Source: Deltaproteobacteria bacterium (lineage in GTDB: Bacteria > Bdellovibrionota > UBA1018 > UBA923). From it: a stretch of DNA of 15,167 bases. Shown one piece after another: positions 13,012-15,167 of this stretch. The first letter of the stretch is position 1. Every line of letters begins with the position of its first letter. The notes beneath the pieces are model-generated. The model did not search any database and had not been told where the DNA came from. It saw nothing but the letters and a program-made list of their open reading frames with translations. The stretch spans positions 1 to 15,167 of the forward strand of contig JACQAW010000004.1 of NCBI GenBank assembly GCA_016194725.1. Reading direction: 5' to 3'. A program made the position numbers and the translations under genes.

Positions 13012-14895
13012 TTACCTGACCTCCTTAAATTTGGTCTCATCCAGGCGTCTGGCGAGCTCGTGGTACTCGTTCATCAGCCTGGAATATTCCGTTTGTTGCC
13101 CCGAGCCTTCAGCTTTCCTGATGTCGGCTCGTAGGCTGTCTTTTCGCCGCTCCAACCCGCGGCGTACAAGTTTTCTGACAAGATCCTTGATCTCTGTTTT
13201 GAGCGCGTCCGCCTCTTCGGGCGTGCGCTGCCTGGTCTGCTCCTGCTCGGCGAGCATCAGCGCGCGGCTGGTGATCGTCTTGAGCGCGGGGGTCGACGCC
13301 CAGTCGAGCGCCTCCGCCCCGAGCTGGGCCTGCGCGCCCTGCGGGAGGCCGAGCAGCTTCAGCGCGAGATCGCGCGCCGCTTCGGTCTCGAGCCCATGCA
13401 GCGCCTCTTCGCGCTCGCCCGCCTCGTTGAAGAGCGCGGGGTGCTGCACGACGATCTCGAGGAGCTTCGCGTCGAGCGCATCCACCATCTCGGCGCGCGG
13501 CTGCTGCGGGCGCGCGGCGCGCGCCGGAACGACGACGGGCGCGGGCGGACGCGCCTGAGCCGCGACTTTCCGGGTGGCCGAGTGCTCGGTACGCAGCTGC
13601 GCGAGCCGGCGCTCGATGACCTCGATCGGCATGTCGAAGAGGCCCGAGAGCTCCTGCACGCGAACGAGCCGCGCGGTTTCGGACGAGATCTTGGCGACCC
13701 ACGGCAGCGCCTGATCGACGGCGCGCGCGCGCGCCTCGGCGTGCCCGCCCGCCTGCGAGGCGAGCTCGAGGATGCGCTGGTCGAGCAGGTACGGCGCGTT
13801 CGCCAGCAGCGCGTCGAGCGCCGCGGCGCCCTTCTCGCGCACGAACTCGTCGGGGTCGTACTCGTCGGCGAGGCTCACGCCGCGGACGACGACGTCCTCG
13901 TTGAGGAAAGTCTCCATCGCGCGCGCCTGGGCTTCCTGGCCGGCCGAGTCGCCGTCGAAGAGCACGATGATGTTGCGGGTAAAGCGCTTGAGCATCCCGA
14001 CCTGTTTTTCCGTGAGCGCGGTTCCGAGCGTCGCCACGGCGTAGCCGATGCCTTCCTGCTGGAGCGCCAGGCAGTCCATGAAGCCTTCGACGACCACGCA
14101 GCGGTCTTCGGCGCGGATCTCTTTCTGCGCGAAGAAGATGCCGAAGAGGTGGCTGCCCTTCTTGAAGATCGGGCTTTCGGTCGAGTTGAGATACTTGGGT
14201 CCGTCGTTGTCGCCCACGGCCCGGCCGCCGAACGCGATCACGCGGCCGCGCAGGTCGGTCACCGGGAACATGACGCGCGAGCGGAACAGGTCGAAGTGCG
14301 CGCGGCCAGACGAGTCGGCGCCGCCTTCCTTGCGGCGGATGAGCCCGAGCTCCTCGGCCTTGTCGAGCGGGGCCTTCTTCGAGTCGAGGAAGTCGTAGAG
14401 CTCGGCCCAGGCGTTCGGCGCGTAGCCGAGCTTGGCCGACTTGATCGTGGCCTCGGTAACGCCCCGGCCTTCGAGGTACTCGCGCGCGGCCTTGCCCTCG
14501 GGCGAGAGCAGCTTCATGTGGTAGAACTGCGCCACGAAGTCGTTGAGCTTGTAGTAAACCTCGAGCTTGTCGGCGGCCGGCTGGGCGCTGGCGGATTTTC
14601 CGCGCGCCGCGAACTCAGGCGGCAGCTTGATGCCGAACTTGTGCGCCAGCATACGGATCGCCTCGTGGAACGAGACGGCCTGGATCTCCTGGATGAAGGA
14701 GATGACGTCGCCGCTGCGCTGGCAGCCGAAGCAGTGGTAGATCTGCCGCTTGTCGGTGACGGAGAACGACGGCGACCTTTCCGCGTGGAAAGGACACAAC
14801 CCCATGTAGTTTGAGCCCGTCTTCCTCAGACGGACGTACTCGCCCACGACGTCGGCAATGTTGATTTGTTCTTTGAGCTGTTTAACGAAATCCAT
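13012..14895 (-). CDS. dnaG: DNA primase DnaG
   Basis: Synthesises RNA primers for the replication fork on the host chromosome. Length is 627 residues, normal for the family. The N-terminal CHC2 zinc site is C34-P-F-H37 and C55-F-G-C58. The TOPRIM catalytic part follows, with the VVVEGFMDCLAL glutamate motif and the LFDGDSAGQEA aspartate motif at about 255-330. A variable Ala/Pro/Arg-rich linker and a C-terminal helicase-binding-type helical domain end the protein. ATG 14895 shares its A with the TGA stop of the glycosylase gene (TGATG), with AAGGA just upstream; a TTG one codon earlier is the alternative. Its last codons contain the rpoD ribosome-binding site. The three genes therefore form a tightly coupled operon. 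Confidence 0.98.
   Translation of the reverse strand: MDFVKQLKEQINIADVVGEYVRLRKTGSNYMGLCPFHAERSPSFSVTDKRQIYHCFGCQRSGDVISFIQEIQAVSFHEAIRMLAHKFGIKLPPEFAARGKSASAQPAADKLEVYYKLNDFVAQFYHMKLLSPEGKAAREYLEGRGVTEATIKSAKLGYAPNAWAELYDFLDSKKAPLDKAEELGLIRRKEGGADSSGRAHFDLFRSRVMFPVTDLRGRVIAFGGRAVGDNDGPKYLNSTESPIFKKGSHLFGIFFAQKEIRAEDRCVVVEGFMDCLALQQEGIGYAVATLGTALTEKQVGMLKRFTRNIIVLFDGDSAGQEAQARAMETFLNEDVVVRGVSLADEYDPDEFVREKGAAALDALLANAPYLLDQRILELASQAGGHAEARARAVDQALPWVAKISSETARLVRVQELSGLFDMPIEVIERRLAQLRTEHSATRKVAAQARPPAPVVVPARAARPQQPRAEMVDALDAKLLEIVVQHPALFNEAGEREEALHGLETEAARDLALKLLGLPQGAQAQLGAEALDWASTPALKTITSRALMLAEQEQTRQRTPEEADALKTEIKDLVRKLVRRGLERRKDSLRADIRKAEGSGQQTEYSRLMNEYHELARRLDETKFKEVR
13019..13026 (-). 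promoter_or_regulatory. Ribosome-binding site of rpoD inside dnaG
   Basis: AAGGAGGT on the minus strand lies in the last codons of dnaG (Lys-Glu-Val), 11 bases before the rpoD ATG. It decides the rpoD start and couples rpoD translation to ribosomes ending dnaG. Confidence 0.85.
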
Positions 14896-15167
14896 CAATC
14901 CTTAGAACATGAGCGGCGTCTTCGACGGCGCTCAACGCTTACAAACGGGTTTCCGCTTTCGTAAAATCTCAGCGGAAGCTCTTTCGCGACGCTGATACCC
15001 ACGCGGGTGGTCGTCACGATTTTTTTGGGTCCTACCTTCTTGCCTTCGAAAACCGCGAGATGCGGCAACCCGAGAGGCTTGCCGTTCAAGGAACCGTCGA
15101 TGCCGAGCGCCAGAACCAGCTTCGCCGGTCCGTTCGTCCTCATCGAGATGCCGTCCAAGGGCTCAAC
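14895..15167 (-). CDS. mpg: 3-methyladenine DNA glycosylase (MPG/AAG family), N-terminus beyond right edge
   Basis: The C-terminal 90 residues of a base-excision repair enzyme that removes alkylated purines such as 3-methyladenine. The family's C-terminal motifs are present: VEPLDGI at the window edge, TNGPAKLVLALGIDGSLNG, TRVGISVAKELPLRFY and GNPFVS. The frame is open to the edge, so the catalytic glutamate part lies outside; a TTG at 15158 is not a credible start. Compared with typical members, the stretch between EPLxGI and TNGPxKL is short. A run of six arginines (ERRRRRRSCSKD) follows GNPFVS. Its TGA overlaps the dnaG ATG, so it leads the dnaG-rpoD operon here. Confidence 0.85.
   Translation of the reverse strand, partial: VEPLDGISMRTNGPAKLVLALGIDGSLNGKPLGLPHLAVFEGKKVGPKKIVTTTRVGISVAKELPLRFYESGNPFVSVERRRRRRSCSKD

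Noticed and set aside
13396..14814. 472-codon open frame antisense to dnaG
   Set aside because: Same cause; low-complexity Arg/Glu/Ala/Val composition, with no domain or ribosome-binding site.

Overview
The window joins two unlike stretches of DNA. On the right (about 11,137-15,167) is bacterial core chromosome of visibly higher GC content. All of it reads leftwards: the C-terminal part of a 3-methyladenine DNA glycosylase, dnaG (primase), rpoD (housekeeping sigma factor) and a tRNA with a CAT anticodon. These genes are packed with overlaps or gaps of only a few bases. The sigma factor and primase look proteobacterial in the broad sense. The dnaG-rpoD pairing and the rich use of Shine-Dalgarno sites would fit a delta-proteobacterium-like lineage (Bdellovibrionota or Myxococcota relatives), but the genus cannot be named from the window.

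On the left (1 to about 11,137) is a lower-GC accessory region, read here as an integrated mobile element. Its right boundary is the tRNA gene. A large serine recombinase runs straight into the 3' end of the tRNA and its last 21 codons are the tRNA read antisense. The opposite attachment site, which should carry a copy of the tRNA 3' end, is not seen, so the element probably continues past the left edge.

Layout of the element, left to right: (a) a leftward pair, an XRE-type regulator followed by an HNH-like zinc protein cut by the window edge, preceded by a promoter with a four-unit 11-bp repeat array; (b) a rightward group with a small XRE regulator preceded by 16-bp palindromes, an exported MORN-repeat protein, a lipoprotein, a small ORF containing a strong intrinsic terminator, and a 110-residue unknown; (c) a lone response-regulator receiver domain, convergent with that group; (d) a FimB-sized, catalytic-domain-only tyrosine recombinase and a 71-residue membrane-segment protein ending in tandem hairpins; (e) leftward genes: an unrecognised 225-residue protein, a DUF3987/YfjI-like protein overlapped by a 75-residue ORF, and an unrecognised 258-residue protein; (f) a small double-CxxC zinc protein directly abutting the serine recombinase.

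Inferred roles: the serine recombinase probably integrates the element into the tRNA gene, the DUF3987 protein is a mobile-element replication-type protein, and the XRE regulators probably control their own divergent operons. The envelope cassette (b), the HNH-like protein and the unknown genes are cargo candidates for defence or host interaction. No CRISPR array, rRNA or insertion sequence was seen.
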